Below are positions 20,396 through 32,317 of a stretch of 64,000 nucleotides of DNA, piece by piece. Each line of letters starts with the position of its first letter. The first letter of the stretch is position 1. The position numbers and the translations under genes were made by a program. The DNA is from Tiliqua scincoides (lineage: Eukaryota > Chordata > Lepidosauria > Squamata > Scincidae): positions 92,223,659 to 92,287,658 of the forward strand of contig NC_089822.1 of the NCBI RefSeq assembly GCF_035046505.1, read 5' to 3'. The notes under the pieces were generated by a model. That model had not been told where the DNA came from, searched no databases, and was given only the letters and a program-made list of their open reading frames with translations.

Positions 20396-22695
20396 TTGTT
20401 AATGCTTAGTGGTTCATTGTAGCCTCTAATAACCTAGAGACAATAGAATAATTGTGTGCATTCGCATTTGTTCAAAACAGGCCAGCCTTTATAAGTGATT
20501 TTTTCAAAAGCAAACTTGCTGCTCATGTTACCTGCCTCTCAAAGGACTTTTTTTCCCCTCTCAAACACAAATTTTTGAAACCAAAGGCAAAACTGACAGT
20601 TCAATCCTATACCTCTGAAACACTAGTCAGAGCAGCATAGGATACTATTTTTCCACTTGCATGCATTGTAGTGACAGTCCCATCCTGATAGCTCCAGTTC
20701 CACAGATGGACATGCCACATATACTGCCATACCTCCAGCAGTAACTCCCAAATGGGTCAGGGACATGTACACCATTTCCTAATCTCCCTTCAGATGATGT
20801 ACATACCTATCAGCAAAACACTACACCAACATCAGAGCTGGCATAGGGATTTAAAATTTTTTAAGAAATAATGGGGAAAGAAAAAAAAACACCAGAAAAC
20901 CTCAATTCCCATCACTTCCTCTGCCCTGCCTTGTTCCTGGTGGCTGGGCATAGAATACACACTACTACACTTTGCAGCCAATCACACCAACCTCAGTACT
21001 ATAGCCCCTGCCAGAGAAACCAGAACTCAATTGTCTGATCTCAGCTGATCCTCTATGGGTTGTTGAGCTACCTGTTTCACACAGGTTCCCGTTGCTTTGC
21101 AAACTTTATGACAGACACTGAGCTACCTGCTGCACAGCCAGACCTCTTTGACATCTGCTACTTGGCCCTCTGTCAGATTCGTTGCAAATGGACAAGAACA
21201 CTGCTGGGAGGAGACGGTTGACAACCTCAATTGAGTGTTTCTCTTCCAGATGCTGCTCTGTCTTTGAGATTATGCATTAAAATATTTGACTTCATCATAC
21301 GTACTTGTTGCTTTCTTGGCAATCCCTTCTCCCTGCCCTTACCTCAACTGGCCTACAGGGGAGGGAGGGGAGGCCTCTGCTACCAGGATTCAGGGTCTAT
21401 AGCATCCTTACTTTCTGTCTTCTCAGGTTTCCGTGATGGAAGAAGCTCCTCCTTGATCACAAGCCACCTGTTCTCTGCAGCCATGCTGTATAGGTTAGCC
21501 AGTTGGGCAGAACAGGAAGAAGGATGGCAATGTAATGACAGCTGTGGCCACGGTGCAGGGGTATCAGTAATGATGCAAAGGGTCTGTCTAAATGAGGAAA
21601 GTGCTACAATGGGAGCCCTGTGTTACATGCCAGTCCATTCAGCGCACCCTCTGATTAGCCCATGTGCTATAGTCTCCGTCAGGTGTGCCTGCTCATGGGG
21701 TGCTAAATGTTCCATGAGATATACAGTCCCAGTCTCTTGCTGTGGCTGCTTGGTTAGAAAGCAGCTGTGCGGATTGGCCAGTGTGCTTTTCCCCCCTTCA
21801 TTTGTCTCGGCCATGGGAGTTTCTGGCCAGTCATGCAAAATGAAACGTGCTATTGGTTTGGCAAAGCTCATGACGGGGCTCAAACCTGTTTTGCCTGGCT
21901 CCCAATCAGTGTCTCTGTGCCATGGGATACTAGGATGTTGACTTGCCTGAGTAGTGCTGAGGCTCCCCTTGTAACTTCTCTCAGTGTTTCCTTTGGCAAA
22001 AGGGTTCCTTCCAGCTGCCGAATTCCACCACAGGGATTCAACCCCTTCGTCATAGAGAGACATGTGTATATGTCGCATGATTGTCCTCTTTCAAGGGACG
22101 ATCTTCCTTCCACTATTGTCAAATACATATTTCTTGGAAGTGTGTTTTTGTATGAGTGACATAAGGGGACAGGGTGCTGAAATTCCAGGCTGTTCCCTCC
22201 TTCCTATAGCATAGTAGCTCTTGCAAGGAACTTGTGTCATGCATGTTTGTGTGTGTGTGGGGGGGGTGTCATTGGGACACATCCTCCTGATTGATGGCAG
22301 TGGCTGTTGTTGTGGGGACCACTGGAAGGCATCATCCCTGCATTGGCTGCTCACTGAACCTGTACCTGCCACTGCCACTGCTTGCTTCATCCTGGCAATA
22401 CTTCTGCGACCATCAGCATTGGAACTGAGAGATGTGGTTTTCCTTGCCTAAGAATCTGCATTCACTTATATCCATGTGACTCCAAACACATTTCAGGGAA
22501 ATAAAATGCACCATCCAGACACATATCAGAGGAAAAACCATCCTTTCCCCCTTCTGATTGATTATTTGTTTAATTTAATGCCATTGCTATTCAGAATTCT
22601 TTTAGCATGCTCAGAGTCTGCACAGCTGACAGGAATTCTAGGAGTTTTTCCCCTTTATTTCCGCTGGTCAAAGTCAGAAAGAATGAAGAAGCTTT
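20396..22695. other. unassigned intergenic block with overlapping open frames
   Basis: No known gene was recognised in 2.3 kb. A 236-codon plus frame spans 21231-21941. A 151-codon minus frame overlaps it at 21623-22078. The plus frame is rich in Cys and Ser without domain motifs. On the minus strand, ATG at 21484-21482 opens 'MAAENRWLVIKEELLPSRKP' and runs into a donor-like gtaagg at 21411-21406. On the plus strand, an acceptor-like 'tttctgtcttctcag' ends at 21425. These may all be chance. Confidence 0.3.
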
Positions 22696-22832
22696 CATAA
22701 GAACGTAAGAACAGCCCCACTGGATCAGGCCATAGGCCCATCTAGTCCAGCTTCCTGTATCTCACAGCGGCCCAACAAGTGCCCCAGGGAGCACACTAGA
22801 TAACAAGAGACCTGCATCCTGGTGCTCTCTGG
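22696..22832 (-). mobile_element. CR1 LINE 3' end fragment
   Basis: Starts 'cataagaacgtaagaaca' and follows the 3' end of the 9210 copy closely for about 135 bp before stopping. A short, fairly young 5'-truncated CR1. Confidence 0.8.
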
Positions 22833-22869
22833 TTTCCAGGGTTCCCTTTGTCAATGCAAGCTCCAAGTA

Positions 22870-23179
22870 CAGGATAACCAGATGTCCTTTTTTTTCCGGG
22901 ACATGTCCTCTTTTCAGCCTTGTGTCTGGCAAAATAACTTAAATGTCCTCCTTTTCCCTATGAGCAGGCCCCTGCAAGCAGCGCATATTCTTCGTGTAAT
23001 TAAAAAATTATATGTCATATAGTTTTAAATTTAATGATAAGTAATCTAGTGTTTAAATTAACCACATGAAATCAATATACGAGTGTCTTTAGCTTTTATT
23101 TTGTCATGACCTCCATTTTTCTTGGATGTCTTACATTTTGGGGTGCCTCGTCTTCTTTTGCTGTTATGACATCACCCTG
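22870..23179. mobile_element. hAT-like element family E, copy 1
   Basis: Begins caggataaccagatgtcc and ends gacatcaccctg. The body is shared along its length with 63283-63611, including 'gtgtttaaattaaccacatg' and 'tttttcttggatgtc'. The flanking octamers TCCAAGTA and ACTAAGCA match at about five positions. Confidence 0.7.
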
Positions 23180-23202
23180 ACTAAGCATGCATTGTTGTAG
23201 AG

Positions 23203-23670
23203 CAGGGGTGTCCAAAGTTTTTGGCAGGAGGGCCACATCAGCTCTCTGACACTGTGTTGGGGGCCGGGGGGAAAAAGAATTAATTTACATATAAAATTTG
23301 AATAAATTTACATAAGTTTACATAAATGAATATATTAAAGATGAACTTATATGAATGAATGAAGGTCTTGCAATAGCTCAATGCCTATAAAAGGCCTTGT
23401 ACAAAGCAAAGCTGGCCTTTCCTTTGCTGCCGCTGCTGCTTCACAAATATGAAAGAGCAAGCAGTGGAGGGAGCTCTCATCCCACAGCTCACACGAGAGG
23501 TTCAACAGTCGCCCTCATGCTGAGAGAAGTTGTGTTGGGCCAGTGCGGGCTTCAACAAATCTCCAGAGGGCCAGAGGCTCATTGGAGACTGGGGGGGGGC
23601 TCCCTGAGGGCCGCATTGAGAGACCTCGAGGGCCGCAAGTGGCCCCCGGGCCGGGGTTTGGGCACCCCTG
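23203..23670. mobile_element. non-autonomous hAT family B (TSD TTGTAGAG)
   Basis: Begins caggggtgtccaaag and ends tttgggcacccctg, with a perfect duplication TTGTAGAG at 23195-23202 and 23671-23678. It is a sister of the copy at 18702-19132 and only 23 bp from the family E element. Confidence 0.87.
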
Positions 23671-23679
23671 TTGTAGAGG

Positions 23680-24249
23680 GAGGAGGGAGGAGTTAGAAAG
23701 AGCCTTGGCTTTCATCCACCCCTCAGTGTTTTGCTTCTTTTTCCCTTGGCAATTTGGGTAAGTTTGGAAAAATATAGGAAAGTGCAGAAGAAAAGGGAAG
23801 TGATTGGATAAGGTGACTGGTGTGAAACCATTATGAGCCACATCAAAATTTGTCAAGGAAGGGCAGGTTTAGGCTTGGCTCATGGGTCGGGAATTTCTGA
23901 ACTGGAGAAGTTTGTTTCTGAATTTTTTTTCTCCTTAATTAGTGAGAAGAGGTCATACAGCCATAAGCTGTAGAGAAAAAAGTCAGCCAAAGTTTACCTT
24001 TCAATTTAAAGTTTACCCTTTCATTTGAAAGAACCAGTCAAATCTGTGACGCCAGGCCTCTCACCACAATGCAAAAGGAAAACCAATTGTGTACGTTGGC
24101 CCACATGACTCCACTGATGGAGTGGAAGAGGCTGTGCGCTCTTAAGGAAGTCTAACACCCTGTCTGCAGCAGAAGCAGTGACTGGATCAACAATGCTGCA
24201 CATACCGAGACCTGGGAAGGATTAGGCTTTTTATTTTGTTTTTTTCTAA
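23680..24249. other. intergenic, no feature seen
   Basis: No gene or repeat boundary recognised. Confidence 0.35.
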
Positions 24250-25000
24250 AGGTCGAAAAATAATTTGCAACAGGAAACAATGTTTGCATTGTGAATTCAT
24301 GGTTCCACCTTTCCTCCCCATTTAACACTGGCCTGTTTCAAACACTCTAAATTCTCAAGAGCATCGTGGGCTTCCCAGAGTGAGCTTTGTCTTCCGAGAC
24401 AGAGAAGATGGTTTATTGTGAACTGACTCACAAGCACATTGTCCTCCATTGCCACCACCATCGTCCCGCCAGCCGGGCTGCAGGGCACCCTCCTCGGATC
24501 CCATTACAGTGTTTGGGATCATGAAGTACAAATTAGCATAATCAGCTTAGCTGCATGGTGCTGTACATTTGAAAAGGACAAGGGGAGGGAGGGGAAAATA
24601 ACAAAAAAGGGAAAGTATTTCAACAAAAGGAAGCCCTGAGGAGGGCAGAAAGGGTTTATTGCTGTTAGGCCGCAGCACTGAAGGCTTTGCACCTGCATAA
24701 CGAACAAGTCCTCTTCTAACTAAGGACTCTTAGATGGTATTAAAACCTGGGAGGGGGTGGGAGGAGAGGCAAAAAGAAAGGCAGACTGAATGAAAGGGGG
24801 ACTGAATGAATCAGCCTGCATCCCATTAATTGATTTATCGGGATAGGGAATGTGCAAATTGCTGACAGTGGTAAAACAGCCATTTGATTTCTACTCAGCA
24901 TGGAGAGGAGATCAGCCAAGTAATCTGGTCTATCGAGATAAGAGTTTTAGAGCCTCTGCAGAAGAGAGATAAGAAATGCCAAAACCCCATTGGTGGTGGT
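24250..25000. promoter_or_regulatory. candidate conserved non-coding block with GATA motifs
   Basis: This stretch is free of the repeats that fill the neighbourhood. It has balanced, complex composition, with homeobox-like and octamer-like cores such as 'caaattagcataatcagct' at about 24529 and 'cccattaattgatttatc' at about 24821. Two GATA motifs (agataag) lie at about 24937 and 24969, 32 bp apart. It lies between TMEM38B and TAL2, 3' of TAL2. Enhancer function is an inference only. Confidence 0.3.
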
Positions 25001-25229
25001 TGTGTTTTTTTGGCTTTGCTTTTTCACATCCTGCTGGAATTCTTCAGTTTTTTTGGATTACGTTTCTAAATATGCAGACTTTTCTTTCTTTCATTTTTTT
25101 CTAAATTAAAAAAAGACGCGCAACTGGGATAGAAACAAAGAGGATAGCCGGGCTTACATGGTGAAGCGATCTGCCTCTGGAGACAAATTTGAGGTTTCTG
25201 TAAATGGCCAACAGATTGCCAATGATTTA

Positions 25230-25403
25230 GGGCCTGATCCTATCCAACTTTCCAGCTCCAGTGCAGCTGCAATGCAGCCCCGAAGAAAAGGAACAAATGT
25301 TCCCGTTCCTTGAGGAGGCCTCTGTGACTGCCTCCCCACCACAGGATGCAGTGCACGCCTCATTGGCTGCACCAGCACTGGAAAATTGGATAGGATTGGG
25401 CTC
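25230..25403. repeat. Harbinger-like MITE, copy 5 (TSD TTA)
   Basis: Begins gggcctgatcctatcc and ends ttggataggattgggctc, flanked by TTA at 25227-25229 and 25404-25406. Confidence 0.78.
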
Positions 25404-25914
25404 TTAGTTTATGATTATATTCTTCCAGGTGGTGCCATTTGAATTTTCTGTCCTCAGACTCCAAAATGTCCGAGTCTGAGTTTGAAGAAGAGTATCACTT
25501 AGGTCCAGTTTCTTTTTTTATAACACACACACAAGACATAGATTCATGTTGCTACAAGGCAGTGTCCAGTGAGAGTTGGTTAGGCAAGACTTGAATTTAT
25601 GGGTGAGATTTACAGGTGTTGGCCCTAGCACAAGTCTGATTTGCATAACTGCCAGAGGTTTTTGCTAAATTAATCCTCTCCTCCCTGATTTTGCTATAGA
25701 GTGGTAGAGGAATGGAAGGAACTCTCACACAACTTAGTGCTGAAATGCCCCAGTGAGGCTTCCACCACTGGTCAACAGGGAGAGGTGTGGCCATAGCAGT
25801 TTCACAGAAAAATGCGCAGTAGGCAAGATGTGGCTTTGGAGTGCAGAAGCTCTGGTTTCATTTTTAAAAAATGTTCTCCACATTTTTGCAAAGCTCTTTG
25901 TCAGCCATAGAAAA
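25404..25914. other. intergenic, no feature seen
   Basis: A short (ac)n stretch near 25524 is the only pattern. Confidence 0.35.
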
Positions 25915-25922
25915 CTTTAGAT

Positions 25923-26263
25923 CAGTGCTATTCAAACTGGGGCGTCGCGATGCCCCACCCTGAGGGCCCTGGTCTCTGCCCCCTTAAGGGGTGGGGCCAG
26001 TCTAGAGGCGGGGGAAGGCAGCAGCACGATCCCCAGGACTTCTGGCAGGGCTCCCCGCAGCAGGGAAAGTGGATGTGGAGCGATCGCTCTCAGGGCGCTA
26101 TTGTTCCACATCCACTTTCCCTGCTGCGGGGAGCCCTGCCAGAAGTCGTGCCGGACTCCCCGCACCCCGGGGAGGCTGCAGGAGGCTTGGGTAAGTGCCT
26201 TCCCCCAGCCCCTGCAAGGACTTACTGGCTCTCAAACTCTCCCAGAGAGTTTGAGAACCACTG
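25923..26263. mobile_element. non-autonomous hAT with internal long hairpin
   Basis: Begins cagtgctattcaaac and ends gtttgagaaccactg. The flanks CTTTAGAT (25915-25922) and CCTTAGAT (26264-26271) match at 7 of 8 positions. Inside, 26038-26079 and 26105-26146 form a perfect 42-bp inverted repeat with a 25-nt loop. The GC-rich body is non-coding. Confidence 0.82.
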
Positions 26264-26324
26264 CCTTAGATGGTCTGAAAGCTCACTGAACCTATTTCAG
26301 CACTAAGGCTACAATCTTATACAG

Positions 26325-26556
26325 CAGCGGTTCTCAAACTGTGAGTCCAGTTCCCACTAGTGGGTCATAACTGAATTTTTGGTGGTTTGTGAAACAGACA
26401 GGGCAAATTAGGCTTTGTGCACCAAGGATTAAACAAGCTGCTACTTGGGGGGGGGGGAGCACTGCTGCCCAGTCATCATCATAGCCATACCCCTTGGCAT
26501 TTATAAATCAGACAGCAGCCTCTTCTAGAGCCTCAAAAAAAGTTTGGGGACCACTG
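26325..26556. mobile_element. non-autonomous hAT (aged TSD)
   Basis: Begins cagcggttctcaaac and ends agtttggggaccactg. The flanks TTATACAG and CTATAGAG match at 6 of 8 positions. Related in text to family C ('ctagtgggtcataact', 'tttttggtgg'). Confidence 0.72.
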
Positions 26557-26836
26557 CTATAGAGACTGATCTGGAAGTAGGCCCCAGTGATCTCAGTAAG
26601 AATTACTTTTGAGTAGACATGCACAGGCTTGGGCTGCCAACGCTGCAGTTCTCACTTTGTTTATCTGGCTTGCAAAGAGAGATCCCCAGAGCAGCTGCAA
26701 CATGATGAAGCGGGCTAATAAAACAGACTGGGGGCATGGCTGCATCTCTTGGTGAGCATCAATGGGTAGTTGCTAAGGCAGGGGCAGCAGGCATCCTCTT
26801 TTTCCAGAACATGCACCTGTTGGAGATGCTCTAGGA

Positions 26837-27196
26837 CAGTGGTTCTCACGCATTTAACACTGGGACCCACTTTTTAGAAAGAATCTGTCAGGATCCACGG
26901 GAAATGATGTCATGACCGGAAGTGACATCATCAAGCAGGAACATTTTTAGCAATTCTAGACTGCAATCCTACCCACACTTACCCAGGAGTAAGCCCCATT
27001 GACTAACATTGTTAAAAGAATATACATAGTAGCTTGTTAAAAGTACAGGTCTGTAACATTTCCCCAAATGCAGTCACATACCATGGGAGCATCAAGTCTA
27101 ATATATTGAAAATAAATATTGAAATGAATGGGGAGCCACCTGAAATTGGTTTGTGACCCACCTAGTGGGTCCCAACTCACAGGCTGAGAAACACTG
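26837..27196. mobile_element. non-autonomous hAT family A (TSD CTCTAGGA)
   Basis: Begins cagtggttctcac and ends gctgagaaacactg, with a perfect CTCTAGGA duplication at 26829-26836 and 27197-27204. This is a clean 360-bp reference copy for the family. Confidence 0.88.
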
Positions 27197-27207
27197 CTCT
27201 AGGAGCA

Positions 27208-27268
27208 TTTCCTGTTCCTGGCATGGGGTTGGACTAGACGATCTATTAGGTTCCTTTCAACTCGATGA
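27208..27268 (+). mobile_element. CR1 LINE 3' end, different subfamily
   Basis: The phrase 'ttggactagacgatctatt' then 'ttcctttcaactcgatgatt' resembles the CR1 3' terminus common in birds and reptiles (ttggactagatgacctc...). Only about 60 bp. Confidence 0.5.
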
Positions 27269-27299
27269 TTAAATGACCTCTTTTTTAGCCGTGTGTCCT

Positions 27300-27620
27300 G
27301 GAAAATAAATGCAAGTGTGTCCTCGTATCCTCAGGGGTTCTGTTGCAGAACTCCCCCCACTCTGGTGGTTAAGTGAAACTGCGGTAAACATCTCCCCCCA
27401 CCCTCTGGAGCCAAGGAGAACTCTTCTCCCCTCGCCTCCAAATGGTCCTCTGAGCCCAGCAGAGGCCACTGGCAAATGTCTGCAGTTTCTGCCGGGGTCA
27501 AACGGAAAAAGGGACACTTCCAATTTCCACCGTGAACCCGGAAGTGAGTTTTTAATGTCTTATAAAGCATTGGGAGGCCCAGGGAAGCCCTGGAGGGTGC
27601 TGGTGGGTGGGGTGGGGGAC
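27300..27620. repeat. possible Tigger-like repeat
   Basis: Starts 'gtgtgtcctcgtatcctc' with 'gaaactgcggtaaacatc' further in. It echoes, in opposite sense, the block at 29061-29282 ending 'ggataaatag-ctgcacctgta'. Both may be one eroded family. No duplication identified. Confidence 0.28.
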
Positions 27621-28028
27621 TTAATAAATGAAAGTGCCAGTCCACACAGTGTAGCCTTGAAGCATTACAGCCCCTTTAAGGTGCTGCTACCCCCTCCCAA
27701 GTGTTTATCAGTAGTCCTCATGTGGCTGCTGTGACATATGAAGTGGCACAAAGTTATTACTGTAGCACAGATTATCTTCTCAGGCAATCGTGAAAATTAA
27801 GTGGTGCAGAAATGCCACATTTGATATTTGTGCATCATAAAATTATCACAAATCATAGAACCCACTGCAATTATTATGAGCGTCAATCCTTATCTACCTC
27901 TGCTCACCTGAAATGTTTAAAAGATCATAAACCACAGCATGGGTCTCAGTTTAGCAGAGACTCAAGGGCAGGTGCCCACATCAATGTGTATCTTTTGACA
28001 TCTTATCGCTCAATAACCCTGTATTAGG
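27621..28028. other. intergenic, no feature seen
   Basis: No gene recognised. Confidence 0.3.
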
Positions 28029-28205
28029 ACAGGCCTGCACAACTTGTGGCTTACCAGCCATATAGTGTGGCCCACCAAGTGTTTCGCAGCTCTCCTTTTT
28101 TTGCAGTTAGAGGCAAGCAGCAAAAATACATCCAGACTCTTGGCAGGACACCTTGAATCCTTGGTAGGCTGTGTGTGTCTTGGTGAGTCACAAATTGTGC
28201 AGATT
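28029..28205. repeat. hAT-like element (acaacttgtgg family), copy 1
   Basis: Begins caggcctgcacaacttgtgg and ends near 'gtcacaaattgtgcag', an inverted end pair. A more decayed relative lies at about 48420-48590. Confidence 0.5.
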
Positions 28206-28989
28206 CCACTTAGGCTGAGCAGATGTAAGAGGGCAATACTTCTGGTACTGGAGCTTGTCCTGCAGGGGTGAGAAAAGAAAAGCTGCACCTGTTTCTTAAA
28301 GGTACCACTGCCTGATCCTCGTTTAGGTCTAATCACCCTGTCATAAATTCATGGGAATGTCTTGTGTCCTACTCACTTCAAATAATACAGCTGTCTGTTA
28401 TTTTTACCCACCTTCTTCCTCCCTTTTCATTTCTTTCTTAGCACCTGCTACTTTAAAAATGCAACCAGGGCTACCAGAAAGTCACTCTATCTCTGGCTTT
28501 TGGATTTAACTATGTGACTTTAAATGACCTCTGACCTCACAGGTCAGCAGTTAAGCTGTCCATTCTCTGGCTTTCCTTTTATGGCTGAAAGAGGATGACA
28601 TATCAGATGTGAATTGTTTGCCCCTATCTTCACTTGGTCATCTTCCACAGTTCCCTTCTGGGTAAAAGAGAATCAGGGAAAGAGCAAAGGAAATGGGGTG
28701 GATTCGCCCAGCACAGGACAGTTTGAATAGTATGCCCGGGATTCAAAAACAACTGACCATAAGTCTCTTCCTCATTTGTTTATGCTGCATTTCAAATGCA
28801 GAAAATCCTAGAAATAATTCATACAACTGTTTTCAAGTTAACACCCCATACAGGACCTTTTTCAGTTCTGGAAATACATTTGAGTAAGGCTTGATTTTAA
28901 TACCAGAACTGGTTCACATATTTATGTTCAGGATTGTAGCCTGGAATTTGGCAAACACTCCCTGGGTTTTTTAAAGCAATCCCCTCTGT
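28206..28989. other. intergenic, no feature seen
   Basis: No exon or repeat boundary recognised. Confidence 0.3.
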
Positions 28990-29009
28990 TGCTACCGCAG
29001 CTGCCCCTC

Positions 29010-29060
<51 letters not shown>
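29010..29060. repeat. compound microsatellite (gt)n(ga)n(caga)n
   Basis: Consecutive runs of gt, ga and caga units, with no interruption longer than a few bases. Confidence 0.9.
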
Positions 29061-29282
29061 GCTTCCAGACAGAGCTTCGCAAGGGGAACCTCTTCCAGGG
29101 CTCCAGGGCTATTTCCCTGCCTGTGTCAGGAGGAGCCTTTTTGCAGTGTTTTAGGCTGCCTGGAAAAGGATCGAGATGCCAGCAAAGGGCAAAGGTGTGT
29201 GTGACTTCCAGTTCCCCACCCCATTCTTGTTGAGACAAATCCGAAGATAAAAAATCCGTGGATAAATAGGCTGCACCTGTAT

Positions 29283-30439
29283 TAGGCAGATTACACTTTG
29301 CAGCCAGGATGTATGTGAAGCATAGGACTATACTTCTTCAGTGGAATGATTTCCAAATCATCCTTGCAAATAATAAACTAGCACATCAGGGTAAAAAAGT
29401 TATATACTAGCCCACTTCCTACTGTGCTGGTTTTCTACTTGCAGGGAGAAATTTAAAATTTTATGCATTTAGAAATGCTCTCTCTCACCTACAGTCTGAA
29501 ACGACACAGTCCATTCAGTTGTATCAGGACACTGTCATGCATAACTATCTCATTCTGCTGTAGAATGAAGCAGGGAGAGAAAAACTCTGCATTTTTGTAT
29601 GTTAACAAGATAGCACAGGTTTTTCAAGTTGGAACATTTCATTTTTAATAAAAGAAAATGAAGTGACTGGTTTTGTAAATAATTTATTTCTTAATATATT
29701 AGCCATTAAATAACATAGCATACAGGAAAAGTATCAGTTACACCTTATTTGTTCATAGCTATACAGAAGGGAAATCACAAAACGAAAAGTGCTGACAAAA
29801 TAAATCTTTGGTAGATAAGTCTAGTTAAAAATGCAGGTTGTACAGTAATAGATACTAATATTTATTTTTAAAGAAGCAAACATTTTCTATACAATTAGGC
29901 AGGACAATTCCAACTACAATTCTGATCACTTTCACCAACCTAATATTCAATACCTGCCTTTTTCTTTTGCAGAGGCTACTCAAGGAATGCATACATCTTT
30001 GTTTGCTTGGTGTATTTGGAATAGCTTTTTCATATTAAGAATAAATAGTGGAATGGACAACCCCAGTCCACACACAGATGTTCAAGTTGCATACCCAGTT
30101 CAAATTATTTTAAGCAGTGGAGTTGTACCAAGAATAGGAGGTAGAATCAGCACCTACAGTTACTTCATCAGCCCATTTTAACTAGTTTCTTCGTTGAAAA
30201 TTTGAGAACATCACGTAGTATTATAGGTTTAAATGCTTCAAGTTTCTAGCCCTCATATTCAAAAGCTCCAGAAGGTGGTTGCAATGTGTTCTACAAATCT
30301 GCTAAGCATAGATTCAACTGTTTTCTTTAAAAAGATGTGACTTGTAATCACGGCGCAAGAAGCAAGGCCACAAGCTTAAACACATTTATTTGAATGTTTA
30401 TCCCACTGAGCTCACTCATGGCCCAAATGGAGCTCACTC
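29283..30439. other. AT-rich intergenic, no feature seen
   Basis: Short open frames only; no gene or repeat recognised. Confidence 0.35.
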
Positions 30440-30934
30440 CATGCCGGCGCTGGCCTTCAGCACTGGGGCTGGGTGTTGCAAATGTGCCATAAGGCACATC
30501 CGCGGTACCTGGAGAGTAGGGGCAACCGGTGCTGGGCCAGCGCCAGTTGGCGCTGAGATTCAGCGCCACATGGAGGGCTGGCTGGCACTCCTGCAACACT
30601 AGCTGGCAGTGTTTTCAGGACAGGGGGGAGGTGGGGAGTGAGCAGAACAGGGTTGAGGGAGGGTAAGGTGGGGCAGGGGGAAGAACCAGCCTGAGAGGGG
30701 GATGGATCGGTGAAGCTCTGCTCCACTGTATCCTATTCTCCATGTCAGGCTGCAAAGCCTGACATGGAGGCTCTCAAATCTCAAAGCTGGTACAGACTTG
30801 AGAAGCCCCATTGCAGGGCCTGGGGCTTTCCCTGGGGAAAGGGGATGAAAGTCCCCTTTCCCCAATGATACCAGCAGCCCCAGTAGCGCTGTTGGATGCA
30901 GAGGAGCCACTGGGGATAGGATTGGGCTCTAAGG
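30440..30934. repeat. long GC-rich non-autonomous repeat
   Basis: Ends 'ggataggattgggctct', the same terminus as the Harbinger-like MITEs, followed by TAA. The body (gcgctggcc..., 'acttgagaagccccattg', 'cctttccccaatgatacc') is shared loosely with 42567-42665 and 33605-34175. This suggests a larger member of the same terminal-repeat group. The left end is not defined and the open frames inside are chance. Confidence 0.4.
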
Positions 30935-30959
30935 CTTGCCTTCTGGAAAATGTGCATTT

Positions 30960-31120
30960 GACATGGCTGCGACAACACAATCCTATGCATGTTGACTCAT
31001 AATTTATACTGTTTAACATTATAAACAGTTATAAATTTAATTTATAAAATAATTTATTTTAATTTATACTGTTTACAGTGACATTACTCCCAAGTGTGTT
31101 TTAGGATTGTAGCCTAAGTT
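30960..31120 (+). repeat. ggagtaag-family repeat with an internal duplicated AT segment
   Basis: The segment 'cacaatcctatgcatgttg' opens and 'ttttaggattgtagcct' closes. Between them 'aatttatactgttta' occurs twice. Confidence 0.35.
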
Positions 31121-32309
31121 TTCTAAACATGGTCCAATCATCAGTGGCATCTGTGATGATCAGATTTAGCTTCCAAGCGAGCTAAATTTTGCAGCTTCAC
31201 TAAGGTCTGCCAAGTATGGAGGGCCTGCCTCTTAGAGCACCTATTTCTATGTGGGCTCCATTATGTGGTCTTTGTGCAACAGGAGAAAATGAACTATTTT
31301 TTATATTTGCAGAGCTAAGAACATATAATTTATTGAATACTAATCATCTTCACTGTCTCTCAGAATAATTTCCGCTTACTATGTTTTAAAAAACATCAAA
31401 TTTTAAAATAAATTTAGAATCAAAAACAAACCAACTACTGTAAAAGCCTTTCAATCAAAATCCCCAAAGCATTTTTATTTTGACCAATCTCTCAACAGCC
31501 CTGAGATGCCGGTTAGTTGGAGAAACAATAATTTGCTGCAGGACTCCTGTGATTTAATGACAGAGTGGGGATTTGAAATCAAAACCCAGCTGTCTAACCA
31601 CTGTACAAACACCAGAAAGCATTTATTGCTTTCCTTGTCTAGTTCCCTGAAGTCCACTTTTAAAACAGAATTTCAGCCAATGAGCTTCAACCGCAGATTT
31701 AAAAGGAGCAAGTGGAAACAGGATTGATTGAATGAAGCTGCTACTGATGTCAACTTTGCTATATCCAAAAGCAGAGCCTGGGATTTCTCTCATCCTTTCT
31801 CAAAACCCACCCGACAGTGAACAGGGATTGACATTTTCAACTGTTCAGTGGTATCTTACCAGTTAATGAATTAACACTTCATGAAGAGCTGAGTTGCAAT
31901 GTAGTCACAGTGGCCAAGTTCAAATACTCCGAGGTAAATATAGTGGTCAACTGAAAACTTATTATTACCTTTTTTATTACCAGAGGGTCATCTACCTGGT
32001 GAGAAGAAAGCAGGGACCAGTCAGGCCTCCCTCTGCTCCTGAGCCAATCTTCTCCCCTTCTCCAATCTTCTCCCCTTGTCTCCAGCCAGGCCCATTTGTT
32101 TTTTCTAAAACCATGGGCAAGATTAGGAAGTCACAAAGCTCCAACTAACTCTTCACATTTTGCACACAGGAACCCAAATTCTATGTCCAGAATACCCAAA
32201 TGATGTGATCTGATAAATTAAACACTTTATGTGATCTGCATACCTTTTGCCTTTTTAACGACAGGATGACAAAATTACATACATGCCAAATTACAGAAAG
32301 CTGTTTCAC
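31121..32309. other. intergenic, no feature seen
   Basis: No gene or repeat boundary recognised. Confidence 0.35.
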
Positions 32310-32317
32310 CTCTACAG

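Noticed and set aside
30348-31019. Several overlapping open frames of 70-100 codons
   Set aside because: They lie in a GC-rich non-autonomous repeat, are open on both strands and are not conserved in related copies.
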